Part shown: one piece after another, positions 1-6,366 of the stretch
Layout: every line of letters starts with the position of its first letter
Position numbering within the stretch: the first letter of the stretch is position 1
NCBI GenBank assembly: GCA_964628215.1
Contig: CAZVNF010000141.1
Coordinates: 1 to 10,031 of the forward strand
Source of the DNA: CAIVAT01 sp964628215
Lineage (GTDB): Bacteria > Bacteroidota > Bacteroidia > Bacteroidales > FEN-979
Length of the DNA stretch: 10,031 nt
Direction of reading: 5' to 3'
The notes under the pieces: generated by a model
The model's database searches: none
What the model saw: the letters and a program-made list of their open reading frames with translations, nothing else
Told to the model about the DNA's origin: nothing
Position numbers and translations under genes: made by a program

Positions 1-597
1 GATTTCCTGTTAAAAAAAGACAAGCCATGGTATATCCACACGGGTGTGCTGGTTAAATCAGCATTGGGAGCAAACGGGATCACTCCTTACCATCTTACCA
101 ATGCCGATTCTACAGCACTCGACAGCCTCTTCAGCAATGGCAGCGTTGACCGGAAATTAAGTTATTTCAATGTACCCATACTTATAAGATACTCGTTTAA
201 GAAAAAGTTGTTTATTGAGCTTGGTCCGATGCTTAGCCTGGGGTATAAAGCAAATGATATTTTTACAACTGAAATTGAAAACAAGGATGACCTCTCCTTT
301 GATAATGATGTAAAAGATCAGTTTGTAAAGTTGGATGTCGGAGGCATGGCCGGTATCGGGTATGCCATTGATGCCCTGAATGGGATGAATTTTGGCCTTC
401 GGTATTACTATGGCTTTTTGGATATTGTGAAAAATAACCCCGGCGACCCACAACGAAACTCTTCTTTCTACCTATTTGCAAGCATTCCGATCGGAGCCGG
501 CGAAAAAGCAAAGGCAAAAAACGCTGAGAAGGCAAGGGAGAAGAAAATGAAGCAGGAACAAAAATTGAAAGAGCAGCAACAGGGAAAGGAGAAATAA
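1..597 (+). CDS. PorT-like outer-membrane beta-barrel protein, C-terminal part
   Basis: The frame is open from the first base of the window to the TAA at 595-597, so this is the 3' part of a longer gene whose start and signal peptide lie upstream. The visible part shows alternating hydrophobic/aromatic strands (for example FNVPILIRYSF, then LFIELGPMLSLGY, then GMNFGLRYYYGF). This is the pattern of the small Bacteroidota barrels grouped as PorT/OMP_b-brl_2, where a conserved 'P-lllky' strand is followed by 'G..lgy'. The last strand (NSSFYLFASIPIG) is followed by about 33 residues made almost only of Lys, Glu, Gln and Ala, an unusual ending because such barrels normally stop at or near the last strand. 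The likely location is the outer membrane; no specific substrate can be named. The next gene starts 22 bases downstream, so the two may share a transcript. The family assignment is moderately firm; a function is not assigned. Confidence 0.7.
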   Translation, partial: DFLLKKDKPWYIHTGVLVKSALGANGITPYHLTNADSTALDSLFSNGSVDRKLSYFNVPILIRYSFKKKLFIELGPMLSLGYKANDIFTTEIENKDDLSFDNDVKDQFVKLDVGGMAGIGYAIDALNGMNFGLRYYYGFLDIVKNNPGDPQRNSSFYLFASIPIGAGEKAKAKNAEKAREKKMKQEQKLKEQQQGKEK

Positions 598-619
598 TAC
601 AATAGTAGAATTGATAATT

Positions 620-2914
620 ATGGAAAAAGCCAGATTATTAGAAGCACGGGAGAAAAAGATCCCGTGGAAAAAGTGGGGGCCCTATGTAAGCGAACGCCAG
701 TGGGGAACCGTACGTGAAGACTATAGTGAAGGCGGTGATGCCTGGGATTTCTTCACCCACGACCATGCCCGTTCCCGTGCCTATCGCTGGGGCGAGGATG
801 GCATTGCCGGCATTTCCGATGACAAGCAGCGCCTGTGCTTCGCCCTCGCTTTATGGAATGGCAAGGACCCAATTTTAAAGGAGCGGCTTTTCGGATTGAC
901 CAACAGCCAGGGCAACCATGGAGAGGATGTGAAGGAGTACTACTTCTACCTCGACTCCACTCCTACGCACTCCTATATGAAATACCTGTATAAATACCCG
1001 CAGGCAGCCTATCCTTACGAGGAACTTGTTCGGGTAAACGGGCAACGTACGCGGGAAGAGATGGAGTATGAACTGTTAGACACGGGTGTATTCAATGAGG
1101 ACCGCTATTTCGATGTCTTCATCGAATACGCCAAAGCCGGTCCGGAAGACATCCTGGTGAAAATAACTGCATTCAACCGTGGACCGGAAGCAGCCGAACT
1201 GCATCTGTTGCCGACGCTCTGGTTCCGGAACGACTGGTCGGCATGGATTGCNNNNNNNNNNNNNNNNNNNNNNNNNNNNNNNNNNNNNNNNNNNNNNNNN
1301 NNNNNNNNNNNNNNNNNNNNNNNNNNNNNNNNNNNNNNNNNNNNNNNNNNNGACGAACATAACTCCAACCCCCTCCATTCAGGTTATAAGAATGCCCGCA
1401 ATTCCGATTGGTACCACATGCTCAACGAGGACATCATCTCCATGCCCGACAAGTGGGAATATCCATGGTACGCAGCCTGGGATCTTGCCTTTCATACGAT
1501 CCCGCTCTCCATCGTGGATCCCGATTTTGCCAAAGGGCAGATGGAACTGATGCTACGCGGTGTATATCTGCATCCCAACGGGCAGATGCCGGCTTATGAA
1601 TGGAATTTCAGCGATGTAAATCCGCCGGTTCACGCCTGGGCCAGTTTATTTCTTCACCGGATGGATATGGCCCTGCATGGCAAGGCAGATGTGAATTTTT
1701 TAAAGTCAACTTTCAATAAATTATTGATAAACTTTACCTGGTGGGTAAACCGCAAAGACCGGTATGGCAAGAATGTATTCGAAGGCGGGTTCCTTGGCCT
1801 TGATAACATTGGCGTTTTTGACCGGAGTGCACCATTGCCCACCGGCGGCAGCCTTGAACAGGCAGACGGCACCGCCTGGATGGCCCTGTTCAGCCAGAAC
1901 ATGCTTGAACTGGCGTCAGAACTCGCATTTCACGATCCATCCTATGAAGAAATGGTCATAAAGTTTTCCCAGCACTTTCAATTCATTGCCATGGCCATGA
2001 ACAGGCAGGGGCCTGACGGAATGTGGGATGAGGAGGACGGATTTTACTACGATCTGCTCCGGTTACCCGATGGAAGTGCTACAAAGCTTAAAGTACGATC
2101 GCTGGTAGGATTACTGCCTTTGTGCGCCACCAGTGTTATCGAAAAGAGTCAGCGTGAGCATATCCCAGCGGCCATGGCCGACATCATTGAACGCAAACGC
2201 AGGATACCTGAACTATGGGCCTCCATACATCCCACAGGACCAGGTCATTTTGGAGTGAATGAAAGAGGTATTCTTGCCCTGGTAACCCCGGAAAGGCTCA
2301 GAAGAATTCTTGACAAGATGCTTGACGAGAATGAGTTCCTCGGACCCCATGGCATCCGTTCGATTTCCAGGTTCCATGAGCAACACCCATATATTCTGCA
2401 TGAGGGAGGACAGGAGTACCGGGTTGATTATCTGCCTGCCGAGTCGAATACAGGCATGTTTGGAGGCAACTCCAACTGGCGCGGACCCGTGTGGATGCCG
2501 GTAAACCTATTGATTGTCAGGGCACTGCAGCAGTTCTATCTCTATTACGGAGACAATTTTAAAGTCGAATGTCCAACCGGATCCGGAAACCTGATGAACC
2601 TTTTTGACGTGAGTAAAGAGATCAGCCGCAGACTTACCAGCACCTTTACCCGCGATGAACACGGCCGGCGGCCTGTATATGGTGGCACGGAGAAGTTTCA
2701 GTCTGATCCGCACTGGCGTGATTACATCCTCTTTTACGAGTACTTCCATGGCGACAATGGTGCCGGATTGGGCGCCAGTCACCAGACAGGTTGGACCGGT
2801 GTCGTTGCAAAGCTCATACAGCTTTATGGCCAACTGGATGCAGGGCAGTTACTTGCAGGTGGAAAGAGTGTAAGTTTCCATAAGGAGACAAAAGGTGTGG
2901 CAAAGAAGAAATAA
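620..2914 (+). CDS. GH63 / MGH1-like glucosidase, interrupted by an assembly gap
   Basis: This is a probable cytoplasmic retaining-fold (alpha/alpha)6 glycosidase of the GH63 clan (MGH1-like domain), likely hydrolysing a glucoside or compatible-solute-type glycoside. The exact substrate is unknown. The first 210 codons (N-terminal domain, starting MEKARLLEAREK) and the last 520 are visible. The catalytic part contains SMPDKWEYPWYAAWDLAFH, whose Asp (1481-1483) is the probable general acid. Further on are HPNGQMPAYEW, the hallmark SNWRGPVWMPVN near 2475, and a C-terminal YEYF..GAGLG..TGWTG whose Glu (2738-2740) is the probable base; these roles are assigned by family analogy. The ATG at 620 is preferred over an in-frame TTG at 611. 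There is no signal peptide. Members known to me run to roughly 880 residues, so about 150-190 residues fall in the N gap, more than the 100 N can hold. The frame is kept across the gap, so no break is implied. The glucose it might release could feed the dehydrogenase that follows. Confidence 0.85.
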   Translation: MEKARLLEAREKKIPWKKWGPYVSERQWGTVREDYSEGGDAWDFFTHDHARSRAYRWGEDGIAGISDDKQRLCFALALWNGKDPILKERLFGLTNSQGNHGEDVKEYYFYLDSTPTHSYMKYLYKYPQAAYPYEELVRVNGQRTREEMEYELLDTGVFNEDRYFDVFIEYAKAGPEDILVKITAFNRGPEAAELHLLPTLWFRNDWSAWIXXXXXXXXXXXXXXXXXXXXXXXXXXXXXXXXXXDEHNSNPLHSGYKNARNSDWYHMLNEDIISMPDKWEYPWYAAWDLAFHTIPLSIVDPDFAKGQMELMLRGVYLHPNGQMPAYEWNFSDVNPPVHAWASLFLHRMDMALHGKADVNFLKSTFNKLLINFTWWVNRKDRYGKNVFEGGFLGLDNIGVFDRSAPLPTGGSLEQADGTAWMALFSQNMLELASELAFHDPSYEEMVIKFSQHFQFIAMAMNRQGPDGMWDEEDGFYYDLLRLPDGSATKLKVRSLVGLLPLCATSVIEKSQREHIPAAMADIIERKRRIPELWASIHPTGPGHFGVNERGILALVTPERLRRILDKMLDENEFLGPHGIRSISRFHEQHPYILHEGGQEYRVDYLPAESNTGMFGGNSNWRGPVWMPVNLLIVRALQQFYLYYGDNFKVECPTGSGNLMNLFDVSKEISRRLTSTFTRDEHGRRPVYGGTEKFQSDPHWRDYILFYEYFHGDNGAGLGASHQTGWTGVVAKLIQLYGQLDAGQLLAGGKSVSFHKETKGVAKKK
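1252..1351. other. Assembly gap of 100 N inside the glucosidase gene
   Basis: The gap is exactly 100 N, the usual scaffolder placeholder for a gap of unknown length. The coding frame on both sides is the same, but the flanking protein jumps from the N-terminal domain (LLPTLWFRNDW) almost directly to the catalytic domain (NSDWYHMLNEDIISMPDKW). The family normally has a long stretch between these. The real gap is therefore probably several hundred bases. Confidence 0.95.
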
Positions 2915-2928
2915 TGTAATCGGATGGG

Positions 2929-2957
2929 TTGGGGTGGGGTCATTTAAGTAATATAAT
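2929..2957 (+). promoter_or_regulatory. Weak candidate promoter before the glucose dehydrogenase gene
   Basis: A perfect TATAAT at 2952-2957 lies 17 bases after TTGGGG at 2929-2934, ending 30 bases before the ATG at 2988. This fits a sigma-70 layout of the E. coli kind, but the -35 matches only in its TTG. The Bacteroidota consensus (TTTG and TAnnTTTG) is absent, and AT-rich intergenic DNA gives such hits by chance. It is the only promoter-like site I could find between the genes. Confidence 0.2.
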
Positions 2958-2987
2958 AGTTACCTAAACCAAAATAAAACAAACGGG

Positions 2988-3629
2988 ATGAAAGCAATTA
3001 CTGTTGAACCAAAAAAGCCGGGAACCGCAAGATATATGGAGATGCCGGAACCGGATATGCGCGACGGGTCAATGCTCGTNNNNNNNNNNNNNNNNNNNNN
3101 NNNNNNNNNNNNNNNNNNNNNNNNNNNNNNNNNNNNNNNNNNNNNNNNNNNNNNNNNNNNNNNNNNNNNNNNNNNNNNNCATGTCCTCGACCGGATGGAA
3201 TCTGGAGCCAAACCTGACCTGGTAAGGGAACTTGGAGCTTTTTATCATTGCGGAAATATATCCGATATCGGATTTGAGCCGGATGCAATTATAGAATGTA
3301 CAGGAGTAAGCAGTGTAATAGAAGCTTGTATACGACAGCTGGGAGCAAACGGGATTTTATGTCTTACGGGCGTAGGTCATGGAGGACATATGTCAAAAGC
3401 CGGTACTGCAGACATGGCCGCTGCTGCGGTATTAAGAAACAATGTAATCGTAGGCAGCGTCAATGCAAACAAGCGTCAATGGTATAGGGCAGGTCAAACG
3501 TTGGCCAAAGCTGATCGCAAATGGCTGGCCAAACTTATAACACGGTGCGAAAAACCTGAGGACTTTATGATTGCACTCGATCGAAAGCCGGATGATATCA
3601 AGGTTGTTATTCAGTTTTCAGAAGTATAA
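2988..3629 (+). CDS. Glucose 1-dehydrogenase-like medium-chain dehydrogenase, interrupted by an assembly gap
   Basis: This is a probable NAD(P)+-dependent, zinc-containing medium-chain dehydrogenase of the glucose 1-dehydrogenase branch, oxidising glucose or a related aldose to the lactone in the cytoplasm. The N-terminus MKAITVEPKKPGTARYMEMP is the typical first strand of the family. After the gap the second half of the Rossmann domain is seen: VLDRMESGAKPDLVRELGA, then a conserved ECTG, then GANGILCLTGVG. The C-terminus contains GSVNANKRQWYRA, matching the GSVN/GLVN segment that in archaeal glucose dehydrogenases lies at the cofactor/substrate site, and ends KVVIQFSEV, as in the haloarchaeal enzyme. 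Only 30 plus 149 residues are visible against about 355 in the family. The zinc ligands and the GxGxxG turn are hidden in the gap, so activity cannot be judged. An acidic residue (Asp) followed by Arg after the second strand leaves NAD or NADP open. The leader is A-rich without a Shine-Dalgarno sequence. The molybdoenzyme gene starts 47 bases downstream. Confidence 0.8.
   Translation: MKAITVEPKKPGTARYMEMPEPDMRDGSMLXXXXXXXXXXXXXXXXXXXXXXXXXXXXXXXXXXHVLDRMESGAKPDLVRELGAFYHCGNISDIGFEPDAIIECTGVSSVIEACIRQLGANGILCLTGVGHGGHMSKAGTADMAAAAVLRNNVIVGSVNANKRQWYRAGQTLAKADRKWLAKLITRCEKPEDFMIALDRKPDDIKVVIQFSEV
3080..3179. other. Assembly gap of 100 N inside the glucose dehydrogenase gene
   Basis: This is a second run of exactly 100 N. 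The reading frame is the same on both sides, but about 175 residues expected in this enzyme family are missing between the first strand and the second half of the cofactor domain. The real gap is therefore probably near 500 bases instead of 100. Confidence 0.95.
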
Positions 3630-3676
3630 ATCAGAATAAGGTTTTGATTAAAAACATGTAATTCAATAATTCAGAA

Positions 3677-5842
3677 ATGGAGACATCAGCGAATTCAACA
3701 ATGGCACCAAACGTTTCCGGAGTGGGTGTCCCTGGCCGACGCACGGTTTACAGTATGTGTGGCATGTGCGCAGTAAGATGCGCGATGGAAGTAACGGTAG
3801 TTGAAGGCAAGGCGACATGGCTTCAGGGTAATACCAACGATAAGGCAATAGGTGCCAGCCTCTGCGCGAAAGGCGCTGCCGGGCTATCGTTCGAATCCGA
3901 TGATGAGCGTCCTCATTCGCCACTGATCCGAACGGGTCCCCGTGGCAGCGGACAGTGGCGGCGTGCCACCTGGGACGAAGCCCTCGATTATATCGCCGAA
4001 CAACTGAATTCAACCATGGCTGAATTCGGAGGCCGCGGAATTGCGCTTTCCGATCGCGGTGGTCTCTTCACCGATTTGACAAAAACTTTCGTTAAGGCCC
4101 TCGGTTCACCCAATTATTTCAACCATGATGCAACATGCAACGGCAATGCCCATAATGCAGGAAGAAGCATGATCGGCTTTGGCGTCGCCGGACTTATACC
4201 CGACATGATGCGTATTAAACACATGGTGCTTTATGGACGTAACATTGTCGAATCACTCACGGTAAAAGAGGCCAAAGCATTTATGGCAGCAGTAAACGGC
4301 GGCATGAAAGTTACCTATATTGATCCCAGGGTCACCATTACGGCCTGTAAGGCAACCCGCTACTGGCAGGTACGACCGAACAGCGATTATGCGCTGAACC
4401 TTGCACTTATACATGAAATCCTCAGGCAGGAAATTTATGACAAGGAATTTGTTGACAAATGTGTGATCGGGATGGATTACCTGCGCGAGGCAGTGAAAGA
4501 TACCACGCCTGAATGGCAGGAAAGCCACACCGGGATAGCTGCCGGGCAAATTTACGAGTTTGTAAAGGAAATTGCCGCTGATGCGCCTCATGTCGTATTC
4601 CATCCCGGCTGGATGTCAGCCCGTCACAGCCAGTCGTTCCAGGTGACTCTTTCGGCACTGGTGCTGAATGCTCTGATGGGGAATTTTGACATTCCCGGAG
4701 GTTTAATAATTGCAAAATCACCGGAATATTATGGCAAAAAAGGGCTGAAGCGTCTTACTGACCGGGTACCCCCGGTAACCGAACCACGTGTTGACGGTGC
4801 GGGTACCGACAGGCCTTCGTGGGATCCTTCCATGGGTATGCTGCACCAGCTTTTCGCCGCCCTCGAAACCGGAATGCCATACGGAATAGGTGCCTATTTT
4901 GCCTATCGTCATGATCCGGTGACAAGTATGCCAGATACTGAAGCGCTGAAACATGCACTCGACAAACTTAAACTGCTCGTCTCTATTGATGTACGCTATT
5001 CGGAAACAGGCTGGTATTCAGATGTGATTCTGCCCGAGACAACCTACCTGGAAAGAACGAATATTCTGGGCCAGATGAATGGGCCTGTGCCGGTCTTCGC
5101 CATGCGCGACCAAGCGATAGCACCACGATTCGACAGCAGACCTGCCTGGTGGATATTCCGCGAGATATTACGAAGGCTTGGAATAAAAGAGGCACTGGAC
5201 TTTGAAACCATAGAGGAATTATGGAACTACCAGTTGGATGGAACCGGTGTAACGGTCGCCGAAATGCGCGAGAAAGGATTTGTCAGCCTGAGTGATGCTC
5301 CAATAATGACGGCACGCGAAAATCTGAAATTCCCCACTCCCTCCGGCAAGATTGAGATCGTAAGTGACTACCTGAAAAAATCAGGTTTGGAAAGCCTTCC
5401 ACCTTACGAAACGAAGCCTGTTCCAATAGAAGACAACTTCTATCTGTTGTTCGCAAAAACAGCCACGCTGGCTCAGGGGCAGTCGCTTAACAATCCGCTT
5501 CTGAATGAGGCTGCCCCGGAACAGGTTCTCTGGATACACCCTGACCGTGCCCAACCATTGGGAATTGCCGATGGCGATACCGTTGAAATAAGCGGAAGTG
5601 GAAAATATTGCGGATGTATAAAAGCTAAAGTTACCAAGTGGATACATCCCGAAGCTGTCTTTATGTTGCATGGATATGGGGCAACCGTACCACTCGCCAC
5701 AAAGGCCCGTGGCGTTGGTTTGGCTGACCAGAGTTTGCAGCATGGCAAGCTTTATGATTTCGATAAGGCCGGCGGTGGCTGCTCCTTAACCGAAACAATT
5801 GTACGCATAAAGCCAGCATCAGCGAAAGGAGTCAGCAAATGA
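3677..5842 (+). CDS. Cytoplasmic molybdopterin (bis-MGD) oxidoreductase, polysulfide/thiosulfate reductase-like
   Basis: This is the catalytic subunit of a DMSO-reductase-superfamily enzyme, 721 residues long. An N-terminal [4Fe-4S] motif is formed by Cys28, Cys31, Cys35 and Cys63 (C-x2-C-x3-C-x27-C-x-K-G). The molybdopterin domain follows at about 80-500, with NYFNHDATC carrying Cys154 as the probable Mo ligand, then LYGRNIVES and YIDPR as pterin-binding turns. The C-terminal dinucleotide-binding domain is at about 600-715 (QSLNNPLL, WIHP, LGIADGDTVEISGSG). The Cys ligand and the SLNNPLL/WIHP pattern place it nearest the PsrA/PhsA (polysulfide/thiosulfate) class; formate dehydrogenase or another activity is not excluded. 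It has no Tat signal: the N-terminus is short and polar, and its only RR (21-22) sits just before the cluster. PsrA/PhsA enzymes are normally exported, so this one appears cytoplasmic. The stop overlaps the next start (ATGA at 5839-5842). The start lacks a Shine-Dalgarno sequence. The fold is certain; the substrate is unknown. Confidence 0.9.
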   Translation: METSANSTMAPNVSGVGVPGRRTVYSMCGMCAVRCAMEVTVVEGKATWLQGNTNDKAIGASLCAKGAAGLSFESDDERPHSPLIRTGPRGSGQWRRATWDEALDYIAEQLNSTMAEFGGRGIALSDRGGLFTDLTKTFVKALGSPNYFNHDATCNGNAHNAGRSMIGFGVAGLIPDMMRIKHMVLYGRNIVESLTVKEAKAFMAAVNGGMKVTYIDPRVTITACKATRYWQVRPNSDYALNLALIHEILRQEIYDKEFVDKCVIGMDYLREAVKDTTPEWQESHTGIAAGQIYEFVKEIAADAPHVVFHPGWMSARHSQSFQVTLSALVLNALMGNFDIPGGLIIAKSPEYYGKKGLKRLTDRVPPVTEPRVDGAGTDRPSWDPSMGMLHQLFAALETGMPYGIGAYFAYRHDPVTSMPDTEALKHALDKLKLLVSIDVRYSETGWYSDVILPETTYLERTNILGQMNGPVPVFAMRDQAIAPRFDSRPAWWIFREILRRLGIKEALDFETIEELWNYQLDGTGVTVAEMREKGFVSLSDAPIMTARENLKFPTPSGKIEIVSDYLKKSGLESLPPYETKPVPIEDNFYLLFAKTATLAQGQSLNNPLLNEAAPEQVLWIHPDRAQPLGIADGDTVEISGSGKYCGCIKAKVTKWIHPEAVFMLHGYGATVPLATKARGVGLADQSLQHGKLYDFDKAGGGCSLTETIVRIKPASAKGVSK
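5825..5831 (+). promoter_or_regulatory. Shine-Dalgarno sequence for the ferredoxin subunit gene
   Basis: AAAGGAG lies 7 bases before the ATG at 5839, inside the end of the molybdoenzyme gene. With the ATGA stop/start overlap it fixes the ferredoxin start and suggests coupled translation. The genes outside the redox cluster have no comparable site. Confidence 0.75.
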
Positions 5843-6366
5843 GTAAATACACACTTTATCACGACGAACCGAACTGTATAGCCTGCCAGGCTTGTGAAGT
5901 TCACTGTAAGACAAATAAAGATCTTGGCCCGGGTCCAACACCGTGTAAGATAATCACTTTCGATCCGGTGGATATAGACGGAAAACCCAGAATGCGCATC
6001 ATTTTCATGCCTTGTTTCCACTGCGAGGATCCCTGGTGCGTAAAAGCCTGTCCCACAGGAGCCATGCAAAAACGCGGGAAAGATGGTATTGTGTTTCCTG
6101 AATCCAGTATCTGCATCGGTTGCAAGACCTGCATTTCCGCCTGCCCGTGGGGTACACCTCAGTGGGATCAGGCCAGCCGGAAAGTTGTGAAATGCGACTA
6201 TTGTAAAGATCGGGTTGATGCAGGATTAAAACCAGCCTGTGTTACCAAATGCGTAACCGGTTGCTTGTCATTCAATATCGCCGGCGAAGCACCGGATCCG
6301 CGCCGGGAAAGGTATGCCCGCCAGCTTATTGCCGAACCACAGGAAAAGGGAAAGGAGGAGGTATGA
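5839..6366 (+). CDS. Four-cluster ferredoxin-type electron-transfer subunit (PsrB/DmsB/HycB type)
   Basis: This is a 175-residue iron-sulfur subunit expected to pass electrons between the molybdoenzyme and the flavoprotein encoded on either side. Sixteen cysteines form four canonical groups: 13/16/19/23, 59/62/67/71, 92/95/98/102 and 119/122/134/138. This is the standard arrangement for four [4Fe-4S] clusters in the subunits that partner CISM molybdoenzymes. Cys36 and Cys142 are extra. The signature stretches are CIACQACEVHC, CFHCEDPWCVKACP, CIGCKTCISACPWG and CDYCKDRVDAGLKPACVTKC. There is no signal peptide and no transmembrane segment, as expected for a cytoplasmic subunit. After the last cluster the tail (about 150-175) is polar and charged. 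Both ends overlap the neighbours by ATGA (5839-5842 and 6363-6366), strong evidence that the three products are made together and form one complex. Confidence 0.93.
   Translation: MSKYTLYHDEPNCIACQACEVHCKTNKDLGPGPTPCKIITFDPVDIDGKPRMRIIFMPCFHCEDPWCVKACPTGAMQKRGKDGIVFPESSICIGCKTCISACPWGTPQWDQASRKVVKCDYCKDRVDAGLKPACVTKCVTGCLSFNIAGEAPDPRRERYARQLIAEPQEKGKEEV
6351..6358 (+). promoter_or_regulatory. Shine-Dalgarno sequence that decides the start of the flavoprotein gene
   Basis: AAAGGAGG, extended by GAGG, lies 4 bases before the ATG at 6363. It supports this start over an in-frame ATG at 6249, which lies 114 bases upstream inside the ferredoxin gene and would add residues with no family likeness. 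Confidence 0.8.

Noticed and set aside
611..619. TTG start for the glucosidase, three codons upstream of the ATG
   Set aside because: The ATG at 620 is the better codon and the extra residues add nothing recognisable.
3630..3676. TTTG at 3643-3646 with TAATTC at 3659 as a Bacteroidota promoter for the redox cluster
   Set aside because: The spacing is about 12 bases instead of about 20, and the second element does not match TAnnTTTG.
3737..3742. Arg-Arg at residues 21-22 of the molybdoenzyme as a possible Tat signal
   Set aside because: It is followed at once by the Fe-S cysteine motif, with no hydrophobic stretch or cleavage site.
3692..4021. Near-identical 15-base stretches at 3692-3706 and 4007-4021, both encoding NSTMA
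   Set aside because: They are short, 300 bases apart and in unrelated parts of the same protein; most likely chance.
5381..5743. Long reverse-strand open frame opposite the molybdoenzyme gene, and similar frames elsewhere
   Set aside because: They run opposite well-conserved coding sequence, have no family-like motifs and no ribosome sites; they follow from the codon use of the real genes.
6249..6362. In-frame upstream start that would extend the flavoprotein by 38 residues
   Set aside because: The extension lies wholly inside the ferredoxin gene, has no ribosome site and no NuoF likeness, while the ATG at 6363 has a strong Shine-Dalgarno site and an ATGA overlap.
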